DNA from: Oceanobacillus bengalensis
GTDB lineage: Bacteria > Bacillota > Bacilli > Bacillales > Amphibacillaceae
DNA length: 64,000 nucleotides
Assembly: GCF_003628445.1 (NCBI RefSeq)
Contig: NZ_RBZO01000011.1
Location: 1 to 64,000 of the forward strand
Reading direction: 5' to 3'
In this document: piece after piece, positions 1 to 9,349 of the stretch
Numbering within the stretch: position 1 is the stretch's first letter
Layout of the letters: each line of letters begins with the position of its first letter
The notes under the pieces: generated by a model
Databases searched by the model: none
What the model saw: only the letters and a program-made list of their open reading frames with translations
Told to the model about the DNA's origin: nothing
Translations under genes and position numbers: made by a program

Positions 1-198
1 TCAAATGAACTTGATAAGCTCTCTCAAGATTGAAATAGAGCAAAATTCTCTTCAAATGAACTTGATAAGCTCTCTCAAGATTAAAATAGAGCAAAATTCT
101 CTTCAAATGAACTTGATAAGCTCTCTCAAGAAAATTTCCCAAATTATTGTTGCGCATTCTATATAAATAGTGTAATTAACAATCCTTTAGAATACAGA
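1..198. mobile_element. Right part of a TIR element with 51-bp tandem repeats (E3, cut by window edge)
   Basis: The window opens inside a 51-bp tandem repeat; unit boundaries fall at 25, 76 and 127. The array is followed by a 70-bp tail ending in a terminal inverted repeat at 174-198 that contains AACAATCCTTTAGAAT. The same tail and end occur at 43.6-44.1 kb and 53.2-53.6 kb. No protein is expected. The left end lies outside the window. Confidence 0.75.
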
Positions 199-285
199 CT
201 TGTTTTTAAAGCTATAAGCATCTTCGTTGAAAAGGTGTTTATATTCTGAAACAATATGGGTAATCTACAATGAGGAGTGATTAAT

Positions 286-933
286 GTGAATGTATTTTTA
301 ATTGGAGCAAATGGGCAGATTGGGAAACATATCGTTAAAATGTTACAAGATAGTAATGAACATACATTAAAAGCAATGGTACGAAGTGAAGAACAAGCAG
401 AATTACTCAAAGCCTCTGGAGTAGATGCAGTTGTGGCTAACTTAGAAGGAAGTGTTGATGAAATAGCAGAGGCTATGAAGTCTTGTGACGCTGTTATCTT
501 CACTGCAGGTTCTGGTGGAAAAACAGGCCCAGATAAGACATTATTGGTTGACCTTGACGGTGCGGTGAAATCGATGGAGGCTGCCGAATTGGTTGGCGCG
601 AAACGTTACGTTATCGTTAGTGCGATTGGTGCTCATAATCGTGAAAGCTTTAAAGATAGTCCAATTAAGCCGTACATGGTTGCTAAACATTATGCTGATC
701 GTATGCTACAGATGAGTGATTTGAATTATACAATTGTAAGACCTGGTGGATTGTTAAATGAGCCAGGAACAGGTCTTATTAAAGCAGCAGAAAACCTTGA
801 AAGGGGAAGTATTCCTCGCGAGGACGTTGCCAAAACGGTAGTTGCAGCTTTGGATGAAGAAAGCACCTATTATAAGTCGTTTGATTTAATTTCTGGAGAC
901 AGTTCTGTTGAAGAGGGATTAAAAGCTCTTTAA
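286..933 (+). CDS. NAD(P)-binding atypical SDR oxidoreductase (YhfK/YwnB type)
   Basis: This is a protein of about 215 residues with an N-terminal Rossmann fold, nucleotide loop GANGQIG, and the later motifs VSAIGAH and YTIVRPGG that are typical of atypical short-chain dehydrogenases (SDR_a5-like, NAD-binding_10). It lacks a clear YxxxK pair in the classical place, apart from the YMVAKHYAD segment. The GTG at 286 is preferred because GAGGAG at 272-277 sits 8 bases upstream; an upstream GTG at 277 overlaps that ribosome binding site. It is monocistronic and ends at a bidirectional terminator. The substrate is unknown; related proteins are annotated as putative NADH-flavin reductases or sugar epimerases. 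Confidence 0.85.
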   Translation: MNVFLIGANGQIGKHIVKMLQDSNEHTLKAMVRSEEQAELLKASGVDAVVANLEGSVDEIAEAMKSCDAVIFTAGSGGKTGPDKTLLVDLDGAVKSMEAAELVGAKRYVIVSAIGAHNRESFKDSPIKPYMVAKHYADRMLQMSDLNYTIVRPGGLLNEPGTGLIKAAENLERGSIPREDVAKTVVAALDEESTYYKSFDLISGDSSVEEGLKAL

Positions 934-982
934 GGTATGTGTTAAGAGGTCTACTAATTATTGTTTCACTTCAAATCATAAA

Positions 983-1018
983 AAAACACAATGCAAACAG
1001 TTGTTGGCATTGTGTTTT
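983..1018. terminator. Bidirectional intrinsic terminator
   Basis: A perfect 12-bp stem (983-994 with 1007-1018) is flanked by A and T runs. It lies between the convergent oxidoreductase and LPxTG genes. Confidence 0.85.
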
Positions 1019-1025
1019 TCAATTA

Positions 1026-3242
1026 TTAATTGGTTAATTTTCTCTTTCTAACAACGAATAATGCAATTCCAGCTATTGTTAGTATTGTTCCAAAGAGTAG
1101 CATGGAGTACATGTTTGTTGCAGTATCTGGTAATTCTGCCCCTTCTGTATGATTATTGGTTGTTTCACCATCTTTGTTAGAATGATCATTATCATTATCA
1201 TTATCATTTGAAGGTTGATTTTCAGTTTGATTATTGTTGTCTGTGTTATCGTTTTCTGGTTGTTCATTATCATCGGCATTATTGTTATCATCTGATTGCT
1301 GCTCATCATCATTAGATGGTGTTTCATCATCTTCGTTGGATGGATTGTCTCCTTCTTCAGGATCTTGTTCTGGATTTTCTGGTTTTTCGTTGTCATCCTC
1401 TTCAGGAATGTCACCGTCATAAGCGACGATTTCAAATGGAACATAAAGCTCCTGTACAATTTCTTCCCCGTTTTGGAAAAGTGTAACAAGTACTTCTAAA
1501 CCTTCTAATTCATCTAGAGAAGTATTGCTTTCTCCAAATGCTTCAAAATATCCTTGGTAGAAATTAACACCCTCAACGGTGTCAAGATTGATTGTTGCCT
1601 TATTTCCATCCCATGTTAAATCGAGATTTCCGCTGTTTAACGTATCTCCATTTATAAAGTCCTTCAAGGAATCTGGGATATCTCCTGAATTATAAGAATC
1701 AGGTTCGTGAATGGTAATATTATTTGGTACTAGAAATTCTACCTTAACCCTGTCAATACTATTTAATGTTAGGTTTTGTGTGTTAAATCCAAATCGTAAT
1801 CCAAATTCATTTTCTTCAAGACCTGGGAAATCTCTGACAATTTGGCTCTCTGCACTGAACTTCCAAGTGTCTACCATCTCTGATAAATCAATGTTTATGG
1901 ATCCAGCAAATTGCCCAACTTCTTGGTAATATTCGTCAATTGCATAAGCTGTAATGGTGGAAGCAGTGATGTTCTCCGTTGTTTGTCCAAGTAATGGAAT
2001 TTGGATGGACGACTCTCCATTCTCTCCAGAAGCTAATTCTGGTAATTTAACAGCTACAGTTTGTAAACCGTCTCCTAGGTTTAGAATTTCGATATTATCA
2101 GGTGTATCTTCGGTATTAATTACAGCTACACCTTCAGGAAGCGTAAATCCTCCATATAAATTCGAAATGTCAAATTCAGTATTATTTGTTGTTTCTACTG
2201 TTAAATCTAATACATAATGACCCTTTTCATCATCGAATATTGCTTTGCCCGAAAGAGAGCCCTCGATGTCTAGTTCAGGTGTACCCTCCATTATGGAGAA
2301 GTCAATATCACGTTGACCTTCTATTTGTCCAAGATCCTCATAAGTCAACTCATCAACATTTACATTGTATAGGTATAGATTTAATACTGGATCATTATCA
2401 TCTGGTTCTCCAACTAAAGGAATCGTAGGATAAACATATTTACTGTCAGGAAATTCCTTTACGTCTGGTATTTTAATGGCAATTCCATTTTTTCCATTAA
2501 CAGGTAATTGTACAACGCCTGCCGGAACGTCCTCATCCGCCAAATAGACACCATTTGGTAGTGCGAATGCAATCCACTTTTGATTTAAGACTTGGCTACC
2601 AGACATGTTATTTAATCCAGCTTGTAATTCAAGTGTATAGTAGCCTTTATTAAAGTCATATTGAAGGCTTGTACCTGAGCGTTGGTTAATTGCTCCGTAT
2701 ATATTTGTAAGGTCCAATTCTTCATCTAATTGCTGTTGTTCAGTATTTTCTTCATCTATAATTTCTAATTCCTCATCTACTATTTCTTCTTCACCATCGG
2801 AAATAGTAGTCTCTTTTCCTTCTGCTTCGATATCGGATTCAATAATCTCGTCTTCTATAGTTGTGTTTGTTTCTTCATCATTCTCAGATGGCTCATCTGT
2901 CTCAATTGTTTGTTCTTCATTATTATTTGTGTTTACTGTTTCAGTTGTTTCTCCTGCTTCTTCTTCAACTTCCACATCAGATTCTTCAGTAACCTCAACT
3001 GGTTCAACAGTTGGCTCCTCGGCCGAGTCAGTAACATCATCATCTTCTACAGATGCTGAAACTTCTTCTGTCACATTATTATCGACCTGTGTACTTGCTT
3101 CTGTGGTGACCTCGGCGTTTTCTTCTGTCGTAATACTCGTTTCGTTAGGGTTTTGCTGATTATCTGACTCAGCAGCTAATGACGCTGAAGGATAGAAAAT
3201 GAGCAAAAGTGATAATCCTAACATTGATACTTTCTTAAACAT
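1026..3242 (-). CDS. LPxTG-anchored, acidic cell-wall surface protein
   Basis: This 738-residue secreted protein has an N-terminal signal peptide (about residues 1-24, ending ASLA). A very acidic, Thr/Glu-rich low-complexity stretch follows to about residue 180. Two or three related beta-rich modules come next (about 180-310, 315-460 and 460-610), sharing patterns such as LPNGV/LPEGV, IPLVG/IPLLG and a GQIEG/GQFAG block. An Asn/Asp/Pro/Glu-rich wall-spanning linker leads to the sorting signal LPDTA at about 704, a hydrophobic helix and an RKRK tail, so sortase A-type anchoring is expected. GGGAGG precedes the ATG. The composition suits a halotolerant surface protein. The modules are not a family I recognise, and adhesion is only a guess. 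Confidence 0.85.
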   Translation of the reverse strand: MFKKVSMLGLSLLLIFYPSASLAAESDNQQNPNETSITTEENAEVTTEASTQVDNNVTEEVSASVEDDDVTDSAEEPTVEPVEVTEESDVEVEEEAGETTETVNTNNNEEQTIETDEPSENDEETNTTIEDEIIESDIEAEGKETTISDGEEEIVDEELEIIDEENTEQQQLDEELDLTNIYGAINQRSGTSLQYDFNKGYYTLELQAGLNNMSGSQVLNQKWIAFALPNGVYLADEDVPAGVVQLPVNGKNGIAIKIPDVKEFPDSKYVYPTIPLVGEPDDNDPVLNLYLYNVNVDELTYEDLGQIEGQRDIDFSIMEGTPELDIEGSLSGKAIFDDEKGHYVLDLTVETTNNTEFDISNLYGGFTLPEGVAVINTEDTPDNIEILNLGDGLQTVAVKLPELASGENGESSIQIPLLGQTTENITASTITAYAIDEYYQEVGQFAGSINIDLSEMVDTWKFSAESQIVRDFPGLEENEFGLRFGFNTQNLTLNSIDRVKVEFLVPNNITIHEPDSYNSGDIPDSLKDFINGDTLNSGNLDLTWDGNKATINLDTVEGVNFYQGYFEAFGESNTSLDELEGLEVLVTLFQNGEEIVQELYVPFEIVAYDGDIPEEDDNEKPENPEQDPEEGDNPSNEDDETPSNDDEQQSDDNNNADDNEQPENDNTDNNNQTENQPSNDNDNDNDHSNKDGETTNNHTEGAELPDTATNMYSMLLFGTILTIAGIALFVVRKRKLTN

Positions 3243-3785
3243 GAAATTCCTCCCTTTTCTATTGAACTAGAATGTTGATACTATTTAACTAGTAATAAAA
3301 TATGGAAAACCCATAAGAAGTAATCTGCCTTCATTCTAGGTGTTGAAATATTATTGTAAGGATTGAAGTTTCACTCTAATTATGTAGTTTTACGATGGTT
3401 GGAGCGATCTGAGATGATTTACTATCCAACATTTAATTGATATGGATAATAGCAGGTATATCTTTCTAGGTAAATTAGTATCATACGAAAGAGAGTATAA
3501 CGAATACAATTTGGAAGTACAATGGCTTATTGTCCCATGAGGAAACCCCCATAAGAATTGAAAAAAATGGATAATGGTGCTTGAACACGATAAAATCTAG
3601 TAATAATTTCATAGATAATTCAGAATTAGTAGTCCAAACCTGTATTAGGTAAAAAGTATTATTTGGTATAATTTTACAATTTATTTACAAAGATATTTCT
3701 TTTTTATGGATTTCCCAACTAAAATTTGCCAACTTTTTTGAAATATACTCTAAGCCAGAAGTAATTAAAATATTCCTAAAAATAC
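3243..3785. other. AT-rich intergenic region, no gene seen
   Basis: This stretch lies between the divergent LPxTG gene and argG. It must hold the promoters of both. I see no convincing reading frame, strong hairpin or repeat before the ARG boxes at its right end. Confidence 0.5.
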
Positions 3786-3821
3786 TTGAATTATTATACA
3801 TATTAGTGCATAATAATTCAT
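3786..3821. promoter_or_regulatory. Tandem ARG boxes (ArgR/AhrC operators) upstream of argG
   Basis: Two matches to the ArgR half-site pattern TGAAT-W4-ATTCA lie in tandem. TGAATTATTATACA (3787-3800) matches at 9 of 10 fixed positions, and TGCATAATAATTCA (3807-3820) also matches at 9 of 10. The centres are 20 bp apart, two helical turns, as expected for one ArgR hexamer on a double box. They lie 35-68 bp before the argG start, so arginine-dependent repression is inferred. Confidence 0.7.
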
Positions 3822-3854
3822 TAATAAAAGATATACGGAGAGGGGAAATTTTTA

Positions 3855-5108
3855 ATGAAGGAAAGAATCGTTTTAGCATATTCAGGTGGACTCGACACTT
3901 CTGTCGCGATTAAATGGTTACAGGATAAATATCATTACGATGTTATTGCCGTAGCTTTAGATGTTGGGGAAGGTAAGGATTTAGATTTTGTTAAGAAGAA
4001 AGCAATAGATGTTGGGGCAATTAAATCATACGTTATTGATGCAAAGACATTATTCGCAGATGAATACGTGCTACCAGCATTAAAGGCAAACTTACTATAT
4101 GAAGGAAAGTATCCATTAATTTCTGCATTATCTCGTCCTTTAATTGCTAAAATCCTAGTTGATATTGCTGAAAAGGAAGGTGCAGTTGCGGTTGCGCATG
4201 GATGTACCGGTAAAGGTAATGACCAAGTTCGTTTTGACGTAGCCTTCACAGCATTAAATCCAAATCTTAAGATTGTTGCTCCCGTTCGAGAATGGGCGAT
4301 GTCTAGAGAAGAGGAAATTAAATATGCGATAGATCATGGAATTCCTATACCAATCGATTTAGATAATCCGTTTAGTATTGACCAAAACCTCTGGGGACGT
4401 AGCAATGAATGTGGAATTCTTGAAGATCCTTGGGTAGAAGCACCGAAAGAAGCTTTTGATTTGACGGTCGATCCAATTGACGCACCGAATGAACCACAGC
4501 TTATCCAAATTACTTTTGATCAAGGGAAACCTGTTTCTTTAGATGGCAAAGCATTAGCCTTAGACGAATTAATTCTAGAACTCAATGACATTGCAGGGAA
4601 ACATGGGGTTGGGCGTATTGATCACGTAGAAAATCGTTTAGTTGGAATTAAATCTCGTGAAATATATGAAGCACCAGCGGCTTTGACATTAATTGCTGCG
4701 CACCAAGAACTGGAAGCATTAACATTACCTAGAGAAGTTGCTGAGTTTAAACCGACAGTAGAGCAAAAACTTGCACAAACCGTATACTATGGCCAATGGT
4801 ATTCACCACTAACGGAAGCACTTCAATCATTTATTGAAAAAACACAGGATTTTGTATCTGGAACAGTAAAGGTAAAACTATACAAAGGGCAAGCTCAGGT
4901 CGTAGGACGTGAATCGGCTCATTCATTATATGACTTTGATCTTGCAACCTATAATAAAGAGGATGCATTTGATCATGAGGCAGCATTAGGTTTTATTAAA
5001 CTGTGGGGATTACCAACAAAAGTGCATGCAACAGTAAATCAAACCTTTTCTAAGGATAAGTCAATTGAAAAAGTAAAACTAGAAGTAAAGGAAGCTGTGA
5101 AACCGTGA
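3855..5108 (+). CDS. argG: Argininosuccinate synthase
   Basis: The enzyme joins citrulline and aspartate with ATP to give argininosuccinate, the penultimate step of arginine synthesis, in the cytoplasm. The 417-residue product begins with the ATP pyrophosphatase loop AYSGGLDTS (residues 8-16) and has the family signature [12 protein letters not shown] near residue 116. The length is normal for Bacilli. The start is ATG with a GGAGAGGGG sequence upstream. The last four bases overlap argH, which points to translational coupling in an argGH operon. Confidence 0.97.
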   Translation: MKERIVLAYSGGLDTSVAIKWLQDKYHYDVIAVALDVGEGKDLDFVKKKAIDVGAIKSYVIDAKTLFADEYVLPALKANLLYEGKYPLISALSRPLIAKILVDIAEKEGAVAVAHGCTGKGNDQVRFDVAFTALNPNLKIVAPVREWAMSREEEIKYAIDHGIPIPIDLDNPFSIDQNLWGRSNECGILEDPWVEAPKEAFDLTVDPIDAPNEPQLIQITFDQGKPVSLDGKALALDELILELNDIAGKHGVGRIDHVENRLVGIKSREIYEAPAALTLIAAHQELEALTLPREVAEFKPTVEQKLAQTVYYGQWYSPLTEALQSFIEKTQDFVSGTVKVKLYKGQAQVVGRESAHSLYDFDLATYNKEDAFDHEAALGFIKLWGLPTKVHATVNQTFSKDKSIEKVKLEVKEAVKP

Positions 5109-6517
5109 AACTATGGGGCGGACGTTTTACAAAACCAACAAACGAGCTAGTTGATGAATATACTGCATCCATATATTTTGATAAAAAGTTAGCAAAGTAT
5201 GATATTCGTGGTAGTCTTGCCCATGTTGAAATGCTTAAGGTTTGTGGGATAATTCCGGCTCACGATGCGGATGAAATTACTGCAGGATTAAATAAAGTTG
5301 CAACGAAAATAGAAAATGGCAAGGTGGAACTATCGACAGAAAATGAAGACATTCATATGAATGTTGAGAAACTACTAATAGAAGAGGTTGGTCCAGTAGG
5401 GGGCAAACTCCACACTGGCCGTAGTAGAAATGACCAAGTTGCTTTAGATATGCGGCTCTATTTAAGAGAAGCATTAATCGATTTGGTCGAGCTTCTAACA
5501 AAAGTTCAACAATCATTATTAGCTCAGGCAAAAGGAAACCTTGAAACAGTGATGCCAGGTTATACACATCTCCAACGGGCGCAACCTGTACTGTTTGGCC
5601 ACCACATGATGGCATATGTCTATATGTTTGAGCGTGATGTGGAACGATTAATAGATAGCTTTAAACGAGTGAATAAGTCCCCACTTGGTGCAGGTGCTTT
5701 AGCTGGGACAACATTCCCTATTGACCGCCAGTATGTTGCTTCAAAACTGGGCTTCGAAGGGATATGTGAAAACAGTCTTGATGCAGTAAGTGACCGTGAC
5801 TTTGTTGTTGAGTTTCTAGCAAATGCTTCTCTTATTTCGATGCATCTATCAAGACTTTGTGAGGAGATCGTACAATGGTCAAGTTCTGAATTTAATTTTG
5901 TGGAGCTAGATGATGCCTTTACTACAGGAAGTAGCATGATGCCACAGAAGAAGAATCCTGATGTTGCAGAACTTGTACGTGGGAAAACGGGTCGTGTTTA
6001 TGGTCATCTAATGGGGATGCTAACAACATTAAAAGGCCTACCTCTGGCATATAATAAAGATATGCAAGAAGATAAAGAAGGCATGTTTGACACGGTAGAA
6101 ACGCTAAGAGGTGCACTTTCTTTGTTTGCTCCAATGATTGAGACAATGCAAGTGAAGAAAGAGAGCATGTATGAGGCAGTAAGGAAAGATTTCTCTAATG
6201 CAACAGATCTTGCAGATTATTTAGTTGGCAAGGGAATGCCATTTAGGGAATCCCATGCAGTTGTTGGTCAGGTGGTTTTACATTGCATTAATCATAATAA
6301 ATATTTGTTAGATTTATCGCTAGAAGAATTCCAATCTTTCTCAGCTCTGATTGAAACAGATATCTTTTCCACACTGCATCCAGAGCAAGTAGTAAATGCA
6401 CGGGATGTTTCTGGAGGGACTGCTAAAAATCGTGTAGTGGAACAAATTGAACATATGGATGGCCAGGTGGAGAAAAAAATGGATTGGGTAAATCAACTTA
6501 TAGAAAGATTTCAGTAA
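5105..6517 (+). CDS. argH: Argininosuccinate lyase
   Basis: The enzyme cleaves argininosuccinate to arginine and fumarate and belongs to the fumarase/aspartase superfamily. The 470-residue protein starts MKLWGGRF, contains [10 protein letters not shown] near residue 112 and the superfamily signature [12 protein letters not shown] near residue 280, whose serine is the usual catalytic base. The GTG start overlaps the argG stop by four bases. It is the last gene of the operon and is followed by an intrinsic terminator. Confidence 0.97.
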   Translation: MKLWGGRFTKPTNELVDEYTASIYFDKKLAKYDIRGSLAHVEMLKVCGIIPAHDADEITAGLNKVATKIENGKVELSTENEDIHMNVEKLLIEEVGPVGGKLHTGRSRNDQVALDMRLYLREALIDLVELLTKVQQSLLAQAKGNLETVMPGYTHLQRAQPVLFGHHMMAYVYMFERDVERLIDSFKRVNKSPLGAGALAGTTFPIDRQYVASKLGFEGICENSLDAVSDRDFVVEFLANASLISMHLSRLCEEIVQWSSSEFNFVELDDAFTTGSSMMPQKKNPDVAELVRGKTGRVYGHLMGMLTTLKGLPLAYNKDMQEDKEGMFDTVETLRGALSLFAPMIETMQVKKESMYEAVRKDFSNATDLADYLVGKGMPFRESHAVVGQVVLHCINHNKYLLDLSLEEFQSFSALIETDIFSTLHPEQVVNARDVSGGTAKNRVVEQIEHMDGQVEKKMDWVNQLIERFQ

Positions 6518-6530
6518 GCATTACAGAGGA

Positions 6531-6564
6531 AGAACCCTAGAGATAAATTAGGGTTCTTTTTTTA
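6531..6564 (+). terminator. Intrinsic terminator of argGH
   Basis: The stem AGAACCCTA (6531-6539) pairs with TAGGGTTCT (6549-6557) and runs into a T tract. Confidence 0.85.
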
Positions 6565-6699
6565 TGTATATAGAAATGTATGATTTGGGAAGGTATCTAA
6601 ATCCTGTCAAGGGGAAAGCGCTGTGTTCATGATTTATTTAATAAGCTGGTAAATAAAGGGAATATAAACTTCTGTAAGTTTGTTAATGACCATGCGTAT

Positions 6700-6940
6700 G
6701 GTAAAATGGGCTTATATTTATCTCTTGTTGTGGATACCGAAATAAAGACGTTAAAAAATCTTGCATGATGTGAGTGGACTTGTAAAGAATGTTGTGCACA
6801 TCACGATAGAGGTATTAACGTAAGTAAACATTTAAAAGATGACTATGGGAACCACAGGGTTAGCCTAATCATAAACTTCGGTTACGAAGGTGTTCCCCCA
6901 CTTCAAGTAACTCGCCGGGAGCACACAGTGGTGGGGTAGT
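6700..6940 (+). ncRNA. Candidate structured leader RNA upstream of a GGDEF-EAL gene (unassigned)
   Basis: The gap before the c-di-GMP gene holds several nested pairings that I can draw by hand. ACGTTAA (6748-6754) pairs with TTAACGT (6815-6821) and encloses GATGTG (6767-6772)/CACATC (6797-6802). GGGAAC (6847-6852) pairs with GTTCCC (6892-6897) and encloses an ACTTCG-GTTA-CGAAGG hairpin. CCCCAC (6896-6901) could alternatively pair with GTGGGG (6930-6935). Local GC content rises above the surrounding sequence. A regulatory RNA is an attractive reading, but I do not find the conserved GACGCAAAGCC core of the c-di-GMP-I riboswitch and cannot assign a class. Confidence 0.4.
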
Positions 6941-6979
6941 TCAATCATGGTGATACTACATAAGATTAAGGTGATAATA

Positions 6980-9130
6980 ATGACAGATTGGTTTTTGGAC
7001 GACTACTCTATCATGACACGAGAAGAATACTTAGAAATGAAAGATTTAGTAATAAAAAAAGAAGATATTATACCACAATTAGTTGATTTGAAATATGCCG
7101 TAGATCAAGCTACCATTTTGACTATTACAGATAAGGATGGAAAGATTCTATATGTAAATGACCAGTTTTGCAAAGTTATCCAATACTCTAAAGAAGAATT
7201 ATTGGCTAACAATCATCGTATGCTTAACTCAGGGTACCACTCAAAGGAATATTATAAAAATCTCTGGGAGACGGTGATATCGGGCAATGTATGGCGAGGT
7301 GTCCTTCGAAATAAGGCGAAAGATGGGTCGTACATATGGCTTGATACGACAATTGTCCCTTTTCTTGATAAGGATGGAAAACCATATCAATACATTTCTA
7401 TACGTGACGATGTTACTGAAAAAAAACAGGTTGAAGAAGAATTGAAGGAAAGTGAAGAAAAGTATCGATTAATTACAGAAAATACGTCAGATATCATAAC
7501 TGTAATTAATCGCGATGGTAATATTATGTATATTACTCCATCAAGTTATGCTGTGCTAGGTCACAATATAGAGGACATAGAACATAGTAAATTTCTCAGA
7601 TGGGTTCATAAAAATGATCGTGAAAATGTTACCCTAATGGTTAAAACAATCTTTAAGGGTAGAAAATCATTTGGTGATGTTGAATTTCGAATGCGGAAAA
7701 AAGATGGAAGCTTTCTGTCAGCAGAGGCAAAAATAAGTGCAGTGTTAGATGATGAGGGGAATGAAGTTGGAACGCTCGTACTAGTTATACGTGATATTAC
7801 GTTACGGAAACATTCGGAGAAGATGATCTATCATCTATCCCATCATGACACATTAACAGGTCTACCTAACCGAGCATTTTTCATGAATCATCTCAGTAAA
7901 GAGTTTTACCATGCGAAGGTAATTCATGACGAGTTGGCAGTTTTATATTTAGATGTGGACAGGTTTAAAAATATTAATGATTCTTTAGGCCATGAAAAAG
8001 GTGATACTGTATTAACTGAAATAGCAAATCGGTTAAGAACATCCATACATGCAAAAGATTTTGTTGCGCGAATCGGTGGGGATGAATTTGTTATTTTGTT
8101 GAGTCGTTCAACGAGGGATGAAGTCATTGCAATAGCGGACAAGATAGTTGAAAGTCTCCAAAATCCAATTACAGTAAGTAAAAATTTGTATACCGTTACA
8201 GGTAGTATTGGGATATCTGTTTATCCATCTGAAGTCAAGACGCCAGAGGAATTATTAAAACAGGCAAATATCGCATCAGATACTGTTAAAGCGAAGGGTA
8301 GAAATAGTTATTTGTTTTTCCACAAAAATATGGAGGAAAGGTCATTAGAGCGGATTTTACTTGAGAATGAAATGAAAAAGGCTATCAAATTAGATCAGTT
8401 TACTTTAGAATATCAACCTAAAATAGATATTAAATCAGGTAAGCTCATTGGAATGGAAGCGCTAGTACGTTGGAATCATCCTGAGCTTGGGAAAATCCCG
8501 CCTGGGAAGTTTATACCGATTGCTGAAGAGACAGGCTTAATAACGGTATTAGGTGAAGTGATTCTAAGGAAGGGATGCGAGCAAACACACCGGTGGCAAG
8601 AGGAAGGATATACTGATCTAGTATTGTCTGTGAACCTATCTACTAAACAATTGTATCAAAATGACCTTATTGAAAAAATCAAGCTGATATTACGAGAAAC
8701 CAATCTAGATTCAAAATGGTTGGAACTTGAGGTCACAGAAACTGCCTTTACGAATATTGATAATGCTCAAAGTATATTACAGGAAATACGAGACCTAGGA
8801 ATTCAAGTGTCGATTGATGACTTTGGTGCGGGATATAGTTCTTTTAGCTACTTAAAGAACCTTCCAGTGAACACATTAAAAATAGATGCATCGTTTATCC
8901 GTGATATTGACTTAAATAAAGAAAGTCAAGCAATTGTCAATGGAATTGTCGATATTGCTGAGAAGTTAAAACTTAATGTTATTGCTGAGGGAATTGAAAC
9001 TGTTGAGCAGTTAGATCAATTAAAAGATGCAGAATGCCCACAAGGACAAGGGTATTATTTTAGTAAGCCATTGACAGCAGATACGTTTCATCAATTTTTA
9101 AAAAAAGAACATCGTTTAACCTTCCACTAA
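6980..9130 (+). CDS. PAS-PAS-GGDEF-EAL cyclic-di-GMP signalling protein
   Basis: A protein of about 716 residues with no membrane segment, so probably a cytosolic sensor. Two PAS domains (about residues 40-150 and 160-280, each ending in a PAC-like block) precede a GGDEF domain with an intact GGDEF at about 366-370. An EAL domain follows with EAL at about 493, EVTET, DDFGAGYSS at about 613 and AEGIET, so both cyclase and phosphodiesterase motifs look complete. The position of the RxxD inhibitory site reads HAKD, so product inhibition is probably lost. The ATG at 6980 is chosen because TAAGGTGAT lies six bases upstream; an in-frame ATG at 6947 has poorer spacing. The net direction of activity cannot be told from sequence. 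Confidence 0.93.
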   Translation: MTDWFLDDYSIMTREEYLEMKDLVIKKEDIIPQLVDLKYAVDQATILTITDKDGKILYVNDQFCKVIQYSKEELLANNHRMLNSGYHSKEYYKNLWETVISGNVWRGVLRNKAKDGSYIWLDTTIVPFLDKDGKPYQYISIRDDVTEKKQVEEELKESEEKYRLITENTSDIITVINRDGNIMYITPSSYAVLGHNIEDIEHSKFLRWVHKNDRENVTLMVKTIFKGRKSFGDVEFRMRKKDGSFLSAEAKISAVLDDEGNEVGTLVLVIRDITLRKHSEKMIYHLSHHDTLTGLPNRAFFMNHLSKEFYHAKVIHDELAVLYLDVDRFKNINDSLGHEKGDTVLTEIANRLRTSIHAKDFVARIGGDEFVILLSRSTRDEVIAIADKIVESLQNPITVSKNLYTVTGSIGISVYPSEVKTPEELLKQANIASDTVKAKGRNSYLFFHKNMEERSLERILLENEMKKAIKLDQFTLEYQPKIDIKSGKLIGMEALVRWNHPELGKIPPGKFIPIAEETGLITVLGEVILRKGCEQTHRWQEEGYTDLVLSVNLSTKQLYQNDLIEKIKLILRETNLDSKWLELEVTETAFTNIDNAQSILQEIRDLGIQVSIDDFGAGYSSFSYLKNLPVNTLKIDASFIRDIDLNKESQAIVNGIVDIAEKLKLNVIAEGIETVEQLDQLKDAECPQGQGYYFSKPLTADTFHQFLKKEHRLTFH

Positions 9131-9276
9131 AAGAGCCAGAGAAATGCTATAAGGAGACAGATCGCTAACTTTCCGAGGAATTTTATCAGATGCACCCCCA
9201 TTAAACTATTCTAGGTCTATCATAATAAAAGAATATGAAGAATGTATTATTCCGTTATTAATATTTTGTAAAAATT

Positions 9277-9308
9277 AAAAAGGAGTCAGAGTGCCTGATT
9301 CCTTTTTT
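9277..9308. terminator. Bidirectional intrinsic terminator
   Basis: A 13-bp stem with one G-T pair (9277-9289 with 9295-9307), flanked by A and T runs, separates the convergent GGDEF-EAL and NADH dehydrogenase-like genes. Confidence 0.85.
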
Positions 9309-9349
9309 GATTTCGTGCGTATTTATCTGATTCGCTGTGGCTTCTTTGA

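Noticed and set aside
1079-1489. Frames opposite or overlapping the LPxTG gene (also 2863-3159, 1234-1422)
   Set aside because: They are low-complexity shadows of the Asp/Glu/Thr-rich codons, without ribosome binding sites.
6612-6626. CcpA cre site (GGAAAGCGCTGTGT)
   Set aside because: It has three mismatches to the TGWAANCGNTNWCA consensus and a position far from the next start codon.
6840-6945. c-di-GMP-I (GEMM) riboswitch
   Set aside because: The conserved GACGCAAAGCC-type core and tetraloop receptor are not present; only generic stems are seen.
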